This document shows, piece by piece, positions 1 through 7,172 of a stretch of 11,643 nucleotides of DNA. Within the stretch, counting starts at the first letter, position 1. Every line of letters starts with the position of its first letter. Position numbers and translations under genes: made by a program. A model generated the notes under the pieces. That model was given only the letters and a program-made list of their open reading frames with translations, ran no database searches and had not been told where the DNA came from. The stretch is taken from NCBI GenBank assembly GCA_049273835.1, contig JBASRM010000082.1:1-11643 (forward strand), given 5' to 3'. This DNA comes from Onstottus_A sp049273835 (GTDB taxonomy: Bacteria; Acidobacteriota; Blastocatellia; UBA7656).

Positions 1-1
1 C

Positions 2-259
2 CTGATAACCGCGTCATCAATAGCGACGACGTTGTTTTTCGGCGGATGGAATGGCCCGTTTGTCGGGAGGTTGCCCATACTGGGGCCGGTTTATTTCGGC
101 ATAAAAGTTCTCGCCCTGATCTTCACCGCGATGTGGATTCGCTACACCGTGCCTCGCTTCCGGTACGATCAACTGATGCGTTTCGGCTGGAAGTTTCTGT
201 TGCCCGCGGCAATCGTCAACATCATCATCACTTCGACTGTGATCTTGTTTGTGCCCTAG
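2..259 (+). CDS. nuoH: NADH-quinone oxidoreductase subunit H, 3' end only
   Basis: This is the C-terminal 85 residues of complex I subunit H, the membrane subunit that with NuoB and NuoD forms the quinone-binding chamber and starts the proton channel. The reading frame is open from base 2 to a TAG at 257-259. The segment FFGGWNGP, a hydrophobic helix with MWIRYTVPRFRYDQLM, and the ending GWKFLLPAAIVN followed by a last membrane helix are hallmarks of the NuoH C-terminus. The conserved PRFRYDQLM loop lies on the cytoplasmic side near the quinone site. The gene is cut by the window edge and its start is not visible. Only seven bases separate it from nuoJ, so the two are surely co-transcribed. 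nuoI, which usually follows nuoH, is not here. The identification is secure. Confidence 0.95.
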   Translation: MITASSIATTLFFGGWNGPFVGRLPILGPVYFGIKVLALIFTAMWIRYTVPRFRYDQLMRFGWKFLLPAAIVNIIITSTVILFVP

Positions 260-266
260 GTCTTGT

Positions 267-779
267 ATGGAAAAGGCCCTGTTCATTGTTTTCGCGGTCA
301 TCGCCCTTGCAAGCGCGTTGAACATTCTGCTTCAACGCAATCCGATGTACAGTGCGCTGTCGCTGATCGGAACCCTGCTGTCGTTGTCGGCCCTTTATCT
401 CACAGTGCGCGCGGAATTCATCGGCGCGGTGCAGATCGTGGTTTACGCCGGCGCCATAATGGTGCTGTTCATATTCGTGATAATGCTTTTGAACGTCCCA
501 AAGGATCAGCCGCAGATTGAGAAGCAAAAGGGTTTGCGTTTGCTCGCAATCCCGTTTGCGGGACTGCTCATCGCCGAAATGTTCTTTGTGATTCGTCCAA
601 TTCGATTGAGCGCGTTGCCGCCGATTCCTCCGGGCAATGGCGATCAGGCCGTCGGCACTACCTGGAGCATAGGCACCGCGCTGTTCACCGATTATTTGCT
701 TCCATTCGAGGTCACTTCAGTGCTGATTCTGATGGCGGTGGTCGGAGCGATGGTCTTGGCCAGACGTGAGGGAGATTAG
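267..779 (+). CDS. nuoJ: NADH-quinone oxidoreductase subunit J
   Basis: This 170-residue membrane protein is complex I subunit J, which links the quinone-site module (A, H) to the proton-pumping subunits. Five hydrophobic segments are visible. The third carries the family signature EFIGAVQIVVYAGAIMVLF (residues 50-68), with Tyr60 matching the conserved tyrosine of the flexible pi-bulge helix (Tyr59 in E. coli). A polar proline-rich loop at about 115-130 precedes the last helix. I chose ATG 267 because it begins the usual NuoJ N-terminus (MEKALFIVFAVIA) and has an AGG at 258-260. A TTG at 249 in the same frame would overlap nuoH and add six unlikely residues. The length is typical. A 135-base spacer, unusual inside a nuo operon, follows. 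Confidence 0.95.
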   Translation: MEKALFIVFAVIALASALNILLQRNPMYSALSLIGTLLSLSALYLTVRAEFIGAVQIVVYAGAIMVLFIFVIMLLNVPKDQPQIEKQKGLRLLAIPFAGLLIAEMFFVIRPIRLSALPPIPPGNGDQAVGTTWSIGTALFTDYLLPFEVTSVLILMAVVGAMVLARREGD

Positions 780-796
780 GATTGCGAGTTGCGATT

Positions 797-882
797 CCGG
801 AGTCAGAGGGAGGGTTTTAGATCTAAAATTGTTTTCAGACTCCAGATTCAAGATTCCAGATTATTTGGGATTCATAGATTTA
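797..882. repeat. Intergenic heptamer repeat with inverted left arm (nuoJ-nuoK spacer)
   Basis: The spacer between nuoJ and nuoK is A+T-richer than its surroundings and holds an ordered element. Four heptamers run head to tail at 837-864: AGACTCC, AGATTCA, AGATTCC, AGATTAT. On the left, GGAGTC at 799-804 is the inverse of GACTCC at 838-843. The 11-mers around them pair at 9 of 11 positions. A perfect 14-base palindrome, TTTTAGATCTAAAA, lies between the arms at 815-828. A stray AGATTTA sits at 876-882. The whole could fold as a long imperfect hairpin in the nuo mRNA. It may be a decayed short interspersed element of REP type, or an mRNA processing/stabilising structure. The pattern is seen directly; the role is inference. 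Confidence 0.55.
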
Positions 883-914
883 GCGTTGAAACTACCGGTT
901 AGCTTAGGAGCACA

Positions 915-1217
915 ATGGTTCCTTTATCATGGTACCTGGGACTTTCGGCACTGCTGTTTACCATAGGCGCTGTCGGGGTCTTCGTAAAGCGCAATGCCAT
1001 CACGATATTTCTGTGCATCGAGTTGATGTTGAACGCGGTCAACCTGACCTTTGTCTCGTTGTCCGGTTTCTTTGGAGACGTCGGCGGACAATTGTTCGTG
1101 TTCATTGTCATGACCGTGGCGGCAGCGGAAGCAGCGGTAGGCCTCGCCATCATCATTTCAATTTTCCGCAACCGCGAATCGCTTAACGTCGATGAAGTCG
1201 ACTCGTTGAAACTCTAA
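915..1217 (+). CDS. nuoK: NADH-quinone oxidoreductase subunit K
   Basis: This 100-residue protein is complex I subunit K (related to MrpC), with three membrane helices, placed between NuoJ and NuoN in the membrane arm. The length matches the family exactly. The two membrane glutamates essential for proton transfer are present: Glu36 in FLCIELMLNAVNL and Glu72 in VAAAEAAVGLAI, the same numbers as in E. coli. A short polar tail (NRESLNVDEVDSLKL) ends the protein. The ATG is preceded by AGGAG at 906-910 with a close four-base spacing. It is the only nuo gene here separated from its upstream neighbour by a long spacer, so its own ribosome-binding site matters. nuoL follows after 19 bases. Confidence 0.97.
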   Translation: MVPLSWYLGLSALLFTIGAVGVFVKRNAITIFLCIELMLNAVNLTFVSLSGFFGDVGGQLFVFIVMTVAAAEAAVGLAIIISIFRNRESLNVDEVDSLKL

Positions 1218-1236
1218 TTCACGTAAGGACAATCCG

Positions 1237-3264
1237 GTGAAACATCCGCTTGCCAACATTATACTTGCGCCGCTCATCGGTGCGGTTGTCCTCGGGCTGT
1301 TCGGCAAGCGCATGAGCGAGCGGGTGATTGGAGCTATCGCGTGCTCAACCGTTGCCGTCTCTGCGTTGCTCTCGTTCTATCTCTTCTTTGAGCACGGTTC
1401 GACCTTAGCGATGGGCGACAGGATCCACGAGTATCTATTCACCTGGATCAGCGTGGGGAGCTTTCGCGCGGATTTCTCATTGCTTCTTGATTCGTTGTCG
1501 GCAATTTACATCCTGTTTGTCACGTTCGTTGCATTCTGGATTCACGTATTCGCCACGGGCTACATGCGCGGCGACAAGGGCTACTGGCGGTTCTTCGCGT
1601 ACATGAACCTTTTCATGTTTGCGATGCTGACGCTGGTGTTAGCCGACAACTTCCTGCTGATGTTCGTCGGCTGGGAAGGTGTCGGGCTGTGCTCTTATCT
1701 GCTGATCGGATATTACTTTACAAAGGACTTCGCCAACGACGCAGCCAAAAAAGCGTTTATCGTCAATCGCATCGGCGACTTCGGATTCGCGCTAGGCGTA
1801 ATGTTGTTGTTTTTGAAAGCCGGGTCGATCTTCTACTTCGACAACCCCGCAAGCGGAGTCCACGGCGCGTTCAATTGGGCGAGGATGCAGGCTTCCGATC
1901 CGCTCGCGTGGTCGGCGATCTTTGCCGGCGGGATAACGACAATTGCAATTCTCTTGTTTGTCGGCGCGGTGGGTAAAAGCGCGCAAATACCGCTCTACGT
2001 TTGGCTACCGGACGCGATGGCCGGACCCACGCCGGTGAGCGCGTTGATTCATGCCGCGACTATGGTGACCGCGGGCGTTTACATGGTTGCGCGCGCAAGC
2101 TCGATTTATGTACAAGCGCCGACCGCGATGATGCTTATCGCAATCATCGGCGCCGCAACTGCATTGTTCGCCGCGACGATCGGCCTCGCGCAATGGGACA
2201 TCAAGAAGGTGCTGGCGTATTCGACGATCTCACAGCTCGGGTACATGTTTCTGGCCTGTGGAGTCGGAGCCTTCGCACCGGCGATCTTTCATGTGTTCAC
2301 TCACGCCTTCTTCAAGGCACTGCTCTTCCTGGGTTCAGGCTCGGTGATCATCGGTATGCATCACGAACAGGACATGCGGCGAATGGGCGGCCTGAGAAAG
2401 TACATGCCGATAACCTTCGCTACGATGGCCGTCGGATGGCTGGCGATTTCAGGCGTGCCGCTGCTGTCGGGGTTTTTCAGTAAAGACGCGATCCTCTTTA
2501 GGACGTTTGCTACAGATGTGCTTCCAGACCCCTGGCCCAAAATACTTTGGTTTATCGCCGCCGCGACTGCATTGCTCACGTCCATCTATATGACACGGTT
2601 GATTGTGCTCACGTTCCGAGGTAATGAGAGATTCGGTGATTCGCCTGAAGCACCCGAGCACTTGCACAAGGAACACGTTTCTCATGCCAAGCCACACGAG
2701 TCCCCGAGGTCAATGCTCATTCCGCTGATCGTTCTGGCGGCGGGGGCGATCTTTGTTGGGTACATCGGGGCGCCGGAAGTCTTCTCAATTGGTCCAATTG
2801 GAAATCATTTCGAGCATTTCATTCGCCCTTCCGTCGAGGACCCAGCGCTCCATCGCGGTGCGAGCGATCACGGGAACTTGATCCAACCCGTGGTTGAAGA
2901 GGAGAAGCTCGAGATCTCGCTAACCGTAGTTTCGTCGATAATAGCGCTGGTTGGAATTAGTCTTGGTTGGCTGTGGTTCAATCGCAAGCCGCTTTGGGAG
3001 CCGCCTCGCTTACTCGAACAAAAATACTATGTCGATGAGGTGTACGACGCTGCGGTCGTCCAGCCGATCAAGCAGGGCTCGATCAACGTCCTGTGGAAGG
3101 CGATCGATGTGCAGATCATCGACGGCGCGGTGAATGGCGCGGGACAGCTTGCGAGTATGCTCGGCGATGCCATGCGCTACCTGCAGTCGGGGCTGGCTCG
3201 AAGCTATGTCGCTGTTCTAGTGCTCGGTGCGTTGTTGATCATCGGATATTTCGTAATCAAATGA
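1237..3264 (+). CDS. nuoL: NADH-quinone oxidoreductase subunit L
   Basis: This 675-residue protein is the distal antiporter-like proton-pumping subunit of complex I. The GTG start is supported by AAGGA at 1225-1229 with seven-base spacing and by a family-like N-terminus. The proton-path residues are present: Glu147 in GWEGVGLCSYLLIG, Lys247 before the IPLYVWLPDAMAGPTPVSALIHAATMV-type segment (broken-helix half-channel, His272 within it), and Lys416 in SGFFSKDAIL. Residues 471-490 form a histidine-rich cytoplasmic loop ending in the common HESP motif. The C-terminal part (about 555-675) carries a membrane helix, the long amphipathic lateral helix (about 590-645) and a last anchor helix (about 656-674). 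The stop overlaps an ATG (ATGA at 3261-3264) that is out of frame with nuoM. Length and content are normal. Confidence 0.97.
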   Translation: MKHPLANIILAPLIGAVVLGLFGKRMSERVIGAIACSTVAVSALLSFYLFFEHGSTLAMGDRIHEYLFTWISVGSFRADFSLLLDSLSAIYILFVTFVAFWIHVFATGYMRGDKGYWRFFAYMNLFMFAMLTLVLADNFLLMFVGWEGVGLCSYLLIGYYFTKDFANDAAKKAFIVNRIGDFGFALGVMLLFLKAGSIFYFDNPASGVHGAFNWARMQASDPLAWSAIFAGGITTIAILLFVGAVGKSAQIPLYVWLPDAMAGPTPVSALIHAATMVTAGVYMVARASSIYVQAPTAMMLIAIIGAATALFAATIGLAQWDIKKVLAYSTISQLGYMFLACGVGAFAPAIFHVFTHAFFKALLFLGSGSVIIGMHHEQDMRRMGGLRKYMPITFATMAVGWLAISGVPLLSGFFSKDAILFRTFATDVLPDPWPKILWFIAAATALLTSIYMTRLIVLTFRGNERFGDSPEAPEHLHKEHVSHAKPHESPRSMLIPLIVLAAGAIFVGYIGAPEVFSIGPIGNHFEHFIRPSVEDPALHRGASDHGNLIQPVVEEEKLEISLTVVSSIIALVGISLGWLWFNRKPLWEPPRLLEQKYYVDEVYDAAVVQPIKQGSINVLWKAIDVQIIDGAVNGAGQLASMLGDAMRYLQSGLARSYVAVLVLGALLIIGYFVIK

Positions 3265-3270
3265 GCATTT

Positions 3271-3300
3271 TGGGCGAGCCACGGCGGCCGCGCCTCGCTC
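3271..3300. other. GC-rich inverted repeat between nuoL and nuoM
   Basis: Just after the nuoL stop, GCGAG (3274-3278) can pair with CTCGC (3294-3298). The pairing extends outward by a G.T and a G-C pair. The interior can instead form GGCG/CGCC (3283-3286 with 3291-3294) around a four-base loop. No T run follows, so it does not look like an intrinsic terminator. It may slow ribosomes or RNases ahead of nuoM. It is short and may have no role. Confidence 0.3.
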
Positions 3301-3309
3301 CAAAACTTC

Positions 3310-4944
3310 GTGAGTGCATACGTAATGGAGGGACGGCCGAGGAGGTCGCCCGGACAGGTCGAGAGGGGGGAGAACATTCTCACAATCATAACTTTGCTTC
3401 CGCTGGTTGGCGCGATCGCTCTTCTTGTCGCGGGACGCGGCAGCAAGCCCAACGAAGGCGTTCTCAAGTGGACGGCACTTCTCTTCTCGCTTGCCACATT
3501 CGTTGTCTCGCTTGCCCTCCCAATCGGCTTCAACAAAGGCGCCGGTCTTCAATTCGAAACAAACGTTGAATGGATAAATGCGTTCAATTTGGGCGTGCGC
3601 TATCACGTCGCGATCGACGGCTTGAGCCTCTGGCTCGTGATTCTGACCACTCTTCTCGTTCCGCTGGCGCTGCTGTCATCGTGGAACTCGATCCACAAGC
3701 GGCTTCGCGAATTTCTAGTTGCGATGCTCGCGCTCGAGACCGGCATGCTCGGTGTGTTCGTGGCGATGGATATGTTCCTGTTTTACCTCTTCTGGGAAGT
3801 GATGCTGGTACCGATGTACTTGCTGATCGGCGTATGGGGCGGAGAGCGTCGCATTTATGCGGCGGTCAAGTTCGTCATCTACACGGTGGTCGGCTCCTTG
3901 CTTATGCTTGCCGGCATCATCGCGTTGTATTACCTGCACGGCAGCGCAACGCTGAACTTCACGTTCGACATTGCAACCATTACAAATGACGTAAGGACCC
4001 ACGCGTTCATATTGGATCCGGCTACGCAGAGCTGGTTGTTCTGGGCGTTCGCGCTGGCGTTCCTGATCAAGGTCCCGCTCTTCCCTTTTCACACCTGGCT
4101 TCCGGATGCCCACGTTGAAGCCCCTACGGCAGGTTCTGTGCTACTGGCGGGTGTGCTTCTTAAGATGGGAACCTACGGTCTAATGCGATTCAACCTGCCG
4201 ATCTTCCCTGACGCTGCGCATCAATGGGCGGTGCTGATATGTTCGCTCGCAGTAGTTGGGATAATCTACGGTGCGCTGGTCGCGATGGTGCAACCGGACC
4301 TCAAGAAGCTTGTGGCCTATTCGTCCGTAAGCCATCTTGGTTTTGTCGTTCTTGGCATCTTCTCGTTTACCGACCAGGGCATGCAGGGCGCGTTGTATCA
4401 GATGCTGAACCACGGAGTTTCGACCGGTGCGCTATTCATAATGGTGGGTATGATCTACGACAGGCGTCACACTCGCCTGATAGCCGAGTTTGGCGGACTG
4501 GCCAATGTAATGCCGGTCTTCTCAACCTTTTTCATGATCGTAACTCTGTCGTCAATCGCGCTGCCGTTGCTGAATGGATTTGTTGGAGAGTTTCTGATCC
4601 TCGTCGGCACGTTCACGTCGACTCTGCTTCCGCATGCGAAGTTATTCGCATCCCTTGCTGCGCTGGGAATGATTCTCTCGGCGGTCTATATGCTGTGGAT
4701 GTACCAACGAGTCATCTTCGGCGAAGTGCGTAACTCGATCAACTTGAAGCTAGGAGATTTGAGTTTCCGAGAGAAGCTTGTGCTTGCGCCCATCGCTTTG
4801 CTGGTTCTCACAATGGGCGTTTACCCGAACCTGTTCCTCTCGCGCAGCAATCAGGCAATACAATCGATCAAAGAGCGTCTCATTCTGGTCCCCGAACTGG
4901 CCACGGAAAGAGAAGGCAAAACGGCGCCCATCGAACAACGCTAA
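3310..4944 (+). CDS. nuoM: NADH-quinone oxidoreductase subunit M (start uncertain)
   Basis: This is the middle antiporter-like proton-pumping subunit of complex I. From the GTG at 3310 it is 544 residues. Key residues in that numbering are Glu163 in FWEVMLVPMYLLIG, Lys254 in FLIKVPLFPFHTWLPDAHVEAP, Lys285 in GVLLKMGTYG and Glu427 in NGFVGEFLIL. They match Glu144, Lys234, Lys265 and Glu407 of E. coli NuoM with an offset of 19-20. About 13-14 hydrophobic helices follow. The offset means the first 20 or so residues are an extra, charged stretch (MSAYVMEGRPRRSPGQ...) not seen in the family. The family-like sequence begins at ILTIITLLPLVGA. Neither GTG 3310 nor ATG 3325 has a Shine-Dalgarno sequence, whereas ATT 3376 sits behind a G-rich purine tract. 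The true start may be 3376. The stop abuts the nuoN start with no gap. Confidence 0.95.
   Translation: MSAYVMEGRPRRSPGQVERGENILTIITLLPLVGAIALLVAGRGSKPNEGVLKWTALLFSLATFVVSLALPIGFNKGAGLQFETNVEWINAFNLGVRYHVAIDGLSLWLVILTTLLVPLALLSSWNSIHKRLREFLVAMLALETGMLGVFVAMDMFLFYLFWEVMLVPMYLLIGVWGGERRIYAAVKFVIYTVVGSLLMLAGIIALYYLHGSATLNFTFDIATITNDVRTHAFILDPATQSWLFWAFALAFLIKVPLFPFHTWLPDAHVEAPTAGSVLLAGVLLKMGTYGLMRFNLPIFPDAAHQWAVLICSLAVVGIIYGALVAMVQPDLKKLVAYSSVSHLGFVVLGIFSFTDQGMQGALYQMLNHGVSTGALFIMVGMIYDRRHTRLIAEFGGLANVMPVFSTFFMIVTLSSIALPLLNGFVGEFLILVGTFTSTLLPHAKLFASLAALGMILSAVYMLWMYQRVIFGEVRNSINLKLGDLSFREKLVLAPIALLVLTMGVYPNLFLSRSNQAIQSIKERLILVPELATEREGKTAPIEQR
3361..3372 (+). promoter_or_regulatory. G-rich ribosome-binding site candidate for nuoM at an ATT start
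   Basis: The purine tract GAGAGGGGGGAG ends three bases before an in-frame ATT at 3376-3378. It is the only Shine-Dalgarno-like sequence near the nuoM 5' end. The codons after it give ILTIITLLPL, where NuoM proteins normally begin. This suggests initiation at ATT, a rare start codon known from E. coli infC and pcnB. If the start is GTG 3310 or ATG 3325, this tract is simply coding sequence. Confidence 0.4.
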
Positions 4945-6456
4945 ATGGAAACGATCGGAATCAATTATCACGCGATCCTACCCGAGATGATCACGGCCTC
5001 GGTCGCGGTGCTGATCATGATGATCGACGCCCTGGCTCGTAAGATCGAACGGCGCGTCGCCGGCGTAGTCTCGCTCCTGGGGCTTCTTGGCGCGGGCGTC
5101 GCAGTCGTCAGCCTGTGGGGACGCGGCGGCGAATCGTTCAGGGGGATGATCATCACCGACGATTTCAGGCTGTTCTTCGCAATGATCTTTCTGGTGGTGA
5201 CGTTTCTGACCGTATTGATTTCGCTTCGATGGATAGAAGATGAAGCGCTTCCCACCGGCGAGTATTTTTCGCTATTGATGTTCGCCACGACCGGCATGCT
5301 GCTCATGTCGGCTGCAAACGACCTGGTCATGATTTTTTTGGGTCTCGAGATCACCTCGATCGCGACTTATGTTCTCTGCGGGTATCGCCGGCGCGACTTT
5401 CGCTCGAACGAGTCGGCAATGAAGTATTTCATCCTGGGCTCGTTTTCGACGGCATTCCTCCTTTACGGCATCGCATTCGTATATGGCGCGACCTACAATC
5501 CCGCCGCCCATCCAGTGGCGACGACAAACCTGCAGTTGATAAAGGAGCGAATAGCCTCCGGTCCATTGTACTCGTCCGAGATGCTCCTGGCCGGCGCCGC
5601 GATGATGATCGTCGGGTTCGGCTTCAAGGTAGCCGCCGCCCCATTTCACGTTTGGTCGCCCGATGTGTATGAGGGGGCGCCCACTCCGGTTACCGCGTTC
5701 TTGTCGACTGGCTCTAAAGCAGCGGCATTCGCCTCGTTCTGCCGGGTCTTCATTCTCACTTTCGCAGCAACATCGTTCTCCGCAGGCACGGGCGTCTCGC
5801 TCAGCTTGCAATCGCATATAACCGACGCGCTGGTTGTGATCGCGATCTTGACGATGACCATCGGCAATCTGGTGGCTATCGTCCAGAGCAACATTAAACG
5901 CATGCTTGCTTACTCATCGATCGCGCACGCCGGGTATGCGCTGGTCGGCATGGTTGCCGGCGACTGGCGAGCGGTTGCGTTTTATCTGCTGAGCTACGTG
6001 CTGATCAACATCGGGGCTTTTGGAGTCATTGAGCTGTTCGCGCGGCGCGGTGACAAGCGCGTTGAGATTTCGGACTACGCCGGCATCGGATTTCAATCGC
6101 TGGCGCTTGCCAGCACGCTGTCGCTCTTTTTGTTGAGCCTCGCGGGCATCCCGCTCACCGGCGGATTTATGGCAAAGCTGTTGGTGTTCAAATCGGCATG
6201 GGCCGGAGGCTTTCACGTTCTGGTGGTGATCGGTGTCATCAACAGCGCTATCTCGTGGTACTACTATTTGCGGGTGATCGTGGCGATGTTTTTCTCCGAG
6301 CCTGCCACCGCATTCAAACCGCCTGCGGTGGCTCGCTCAATGACCGCCGCGTTGCTCCTCGCGCTTCTGGGGACTCTGTATCTCGGTATTCTACCGGGTC
6401 GGGTTCTTGATACTCTGGAGCGCGCGCGCATTCAGGTGACTGAAACGGGGAAATGA
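4945..6456 (+). CDS. nuoN: NADH-quinone oxidoreductase subunit N
   Basis: This 503-residue protein is the proximal antiporter-like proton-pumping subunit of complex I, lying next to NuoK. Visible proton-path residues are Glu135 in FLGLEITSIATYVL, Lys228 in GFGFKVAAAPFHVWSPDVYEGAPTPV-type sequence (the conserved HVWSPDVYEGAP block), Lys258 in FLSTGSKAAAF and Lys411 in TGGFMAKLLVF. About 14 hydrophobic helices fill the protein, and a short polar tail follows the last. The ATG follows the nuoM TAA directly and has no Shine-Dalgarno sequence, so it probably depends on translational coupling to nuoM. Its stop overlaps the next gene as ATGA. Length and motifs are normal for bacterial NuoN, and this completes the usual L-M-N order of the operon. 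Confidence 0.97.
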   Translation: METIGINYHAILPEMITASVAVLIMMIDALARKIERRVAGVVSLLGLLGAGVAVVSLWGRGGESFRGMIITDDFRLFFAMIFLVVTFLTVLISLRWIEDEALPTGEYFSLLMFATTGMLLMSAANDLVMIFLGLEITSIATYVLCGYRRRDFRSNESAMKYFILGSFSTAFLLYGIAFVYGATYNPAAHPVATTNLQLIKERIASGPLYSSEMLLAGAAMMIVGFGFKVAAAPFHVWSPDVYEGAPTPVTAFLSTGSKAAAFASFCRVFILTFAATSFSAGTGVSLSLQSHITDALVVIAILTMTIGNLVAIVQSNIKRMLAYSSIAHAGYALVGMVAGDWRAVAFYLLSYVLINIGAFGVIELFARRGDKRVEISDYAGIGFQSLALASTLSLFLLSLAGIPLTGGFMAKLLVFKSAWAGGFHVLVVIGVINSAISWYYYLRVIVAMFFSEPATAFKPPAVARSMTAALLLALLGTLYLGILPGRVLDTLERARIQVTETGK

Positions 6457-7004
6457 AAACTGAGCCGAAACACATTGCATCGATCGAGCCCCACCTTGCC
6501 CGCGTTGTCCGCCCAGTGAAAGTTGAAGACATTGCTACCGAGGTAGCGGTGCAACTCGGCGACCTGTCCATCACTGCCATTTACCGGGACAAGATTCGCT
6601 CGCAAAGGACGCGGCAATATGAACTTCGCGCGTCACCCAAAAAGTCTTCGGTAGGAATACTTCACACCCTGCTGGGCATCGAGCTGAAGGTTGCTAACCG
6701 CAGGCTGTTGTGTCCCGATCTGGCGACGGCAAGGTATCTCTCGGTGTTCGCGCGGCTAGGCTGTGACGTGATTGCCGTTCCCTACGACATCACTCAGATT
6801 TCGCGGATCGCCGATGAGCTTGAATCAAGCTGGCATCGAATGATGCTCCTCATAAATCATCTGACTGAAGGACGCAGCGAGCGCCTGCGCGCCAACGTTC
6901 GCCGGCGGTTGGTCGCCGACACTCGTTCGGCCATCGCATCTCTGGGAGCCGGGTCCAGATTCCCTGAGTTCAATCAGACTACCCGCCAACGCCCCGGGCG
7001 CTAA
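6453..7004 (+). CDS. Hypothetical protein translationally coupled to nuoN
   Basis: I do not recognise this 183-residue protein. Its ATG overlaps the nuoN stop (ATGA at 6453-6456), a strong sign that it is a real gene made with complex I. There is no signal peptide or membrane helix. The first 60 residues are charged with short beta-like stretches (VAVQLGDLSITAIYRD). Residues 75-135 look like an alpha/beta segment: ELKVANRRLLCPDLATARYL, then FARLGCDVIAVPYDI and a helix with ISRIADELESSWHRMMLLIN. The C-terminus is basic and arginine-rich (ERLRANVRRRLV, TTRQRPGR), which could suit nucleic acid or phospholipid contact. It has Cys87 and Cys104 but no CxxC motif. An assembly factor, a regulator or an unrelated passenger are all possible; nothing in the sequence decides. 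Confidence 0.75.
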   Translation: MKTEPKHIASIEPHLARVVRPVKVEDIATEVAVQLGDLSITAIYRDKIRSQRTRQYELRASPKKSSVGILHTLLGIELKVANRRLLCPDLATARYLSVFARLGCDVIAVPYDITQISRIADELESSWHRMMLLINHLTEGRSERLRANVRRRLVADTRSAIASLGAGSRFPEFNQTTRQRPGR

Positions 7005-7031
7005 ATAGGGCGGTCCGTAGAACAGACACCT

Positions 7032-7082
7032 GAAATGAGGAAGATAGGTATTTTACTATTTTCATCTTTCATTTGTCATTTC
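7032..7082. repeat. Intergenic heptamer repeat with inverted arms, possible terminator
   Basis: Downstream of the last gene of the nuo run, three heptamers follow head to tail at 7062-7082: TCATCTT, TCATTTG, TCATTTC. Their inverse lies on the left at 7032-7045 as GAAATGA GGAAGAT, so GAAATGA (7032-7038) pairs perfectly with TCATTTC (7076-7082). The nearer arms AAATGAGGAAGAT and ATCTTTCATTT also pair, with two extra bases. The loop is T-rich (TATTTTACTATTTT). The layout, heptamers with an inverted copy at one side, matches the element between nuoJ and nuoK, though the words differ. Transcription of the nuo operon could end here, but the stem is A+T-rich and is not followed by a clear U tract, so a terminator role is weakly supported. 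Confidence 0.5.
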
Positions 7083-7172
7083 TGGGGCTCGTCCAGGCTG
7101 CAGAATCGTGGTCTTGACCGCACCAGTCGCATGATGCAGCATTGAACAAGCAAGCTTAACGGACAAGGTCAA

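Noticed and set aside
2647..2709. Histidine-rich segment in NuoL as a possible metal-binding insertion
   Set aside because: Charged His-rich loops ending in HESP are common at this place in bacterial NuoL, so this is normal variation.
3261..3569. Open frame from the ATG in the ATGA at the end of nuoL
   Set aside because: It looks like a coupled start, but it runs out of frame into nuoM and its product is arginine-rich nonsense. It is kept only as a clue in the nuoM start question.
7114..7142. TTGACC as a -35 box for the DUF2203 gene
   Set aside because: No acceptable -10 hexamer lies 15-19 bases downstream.
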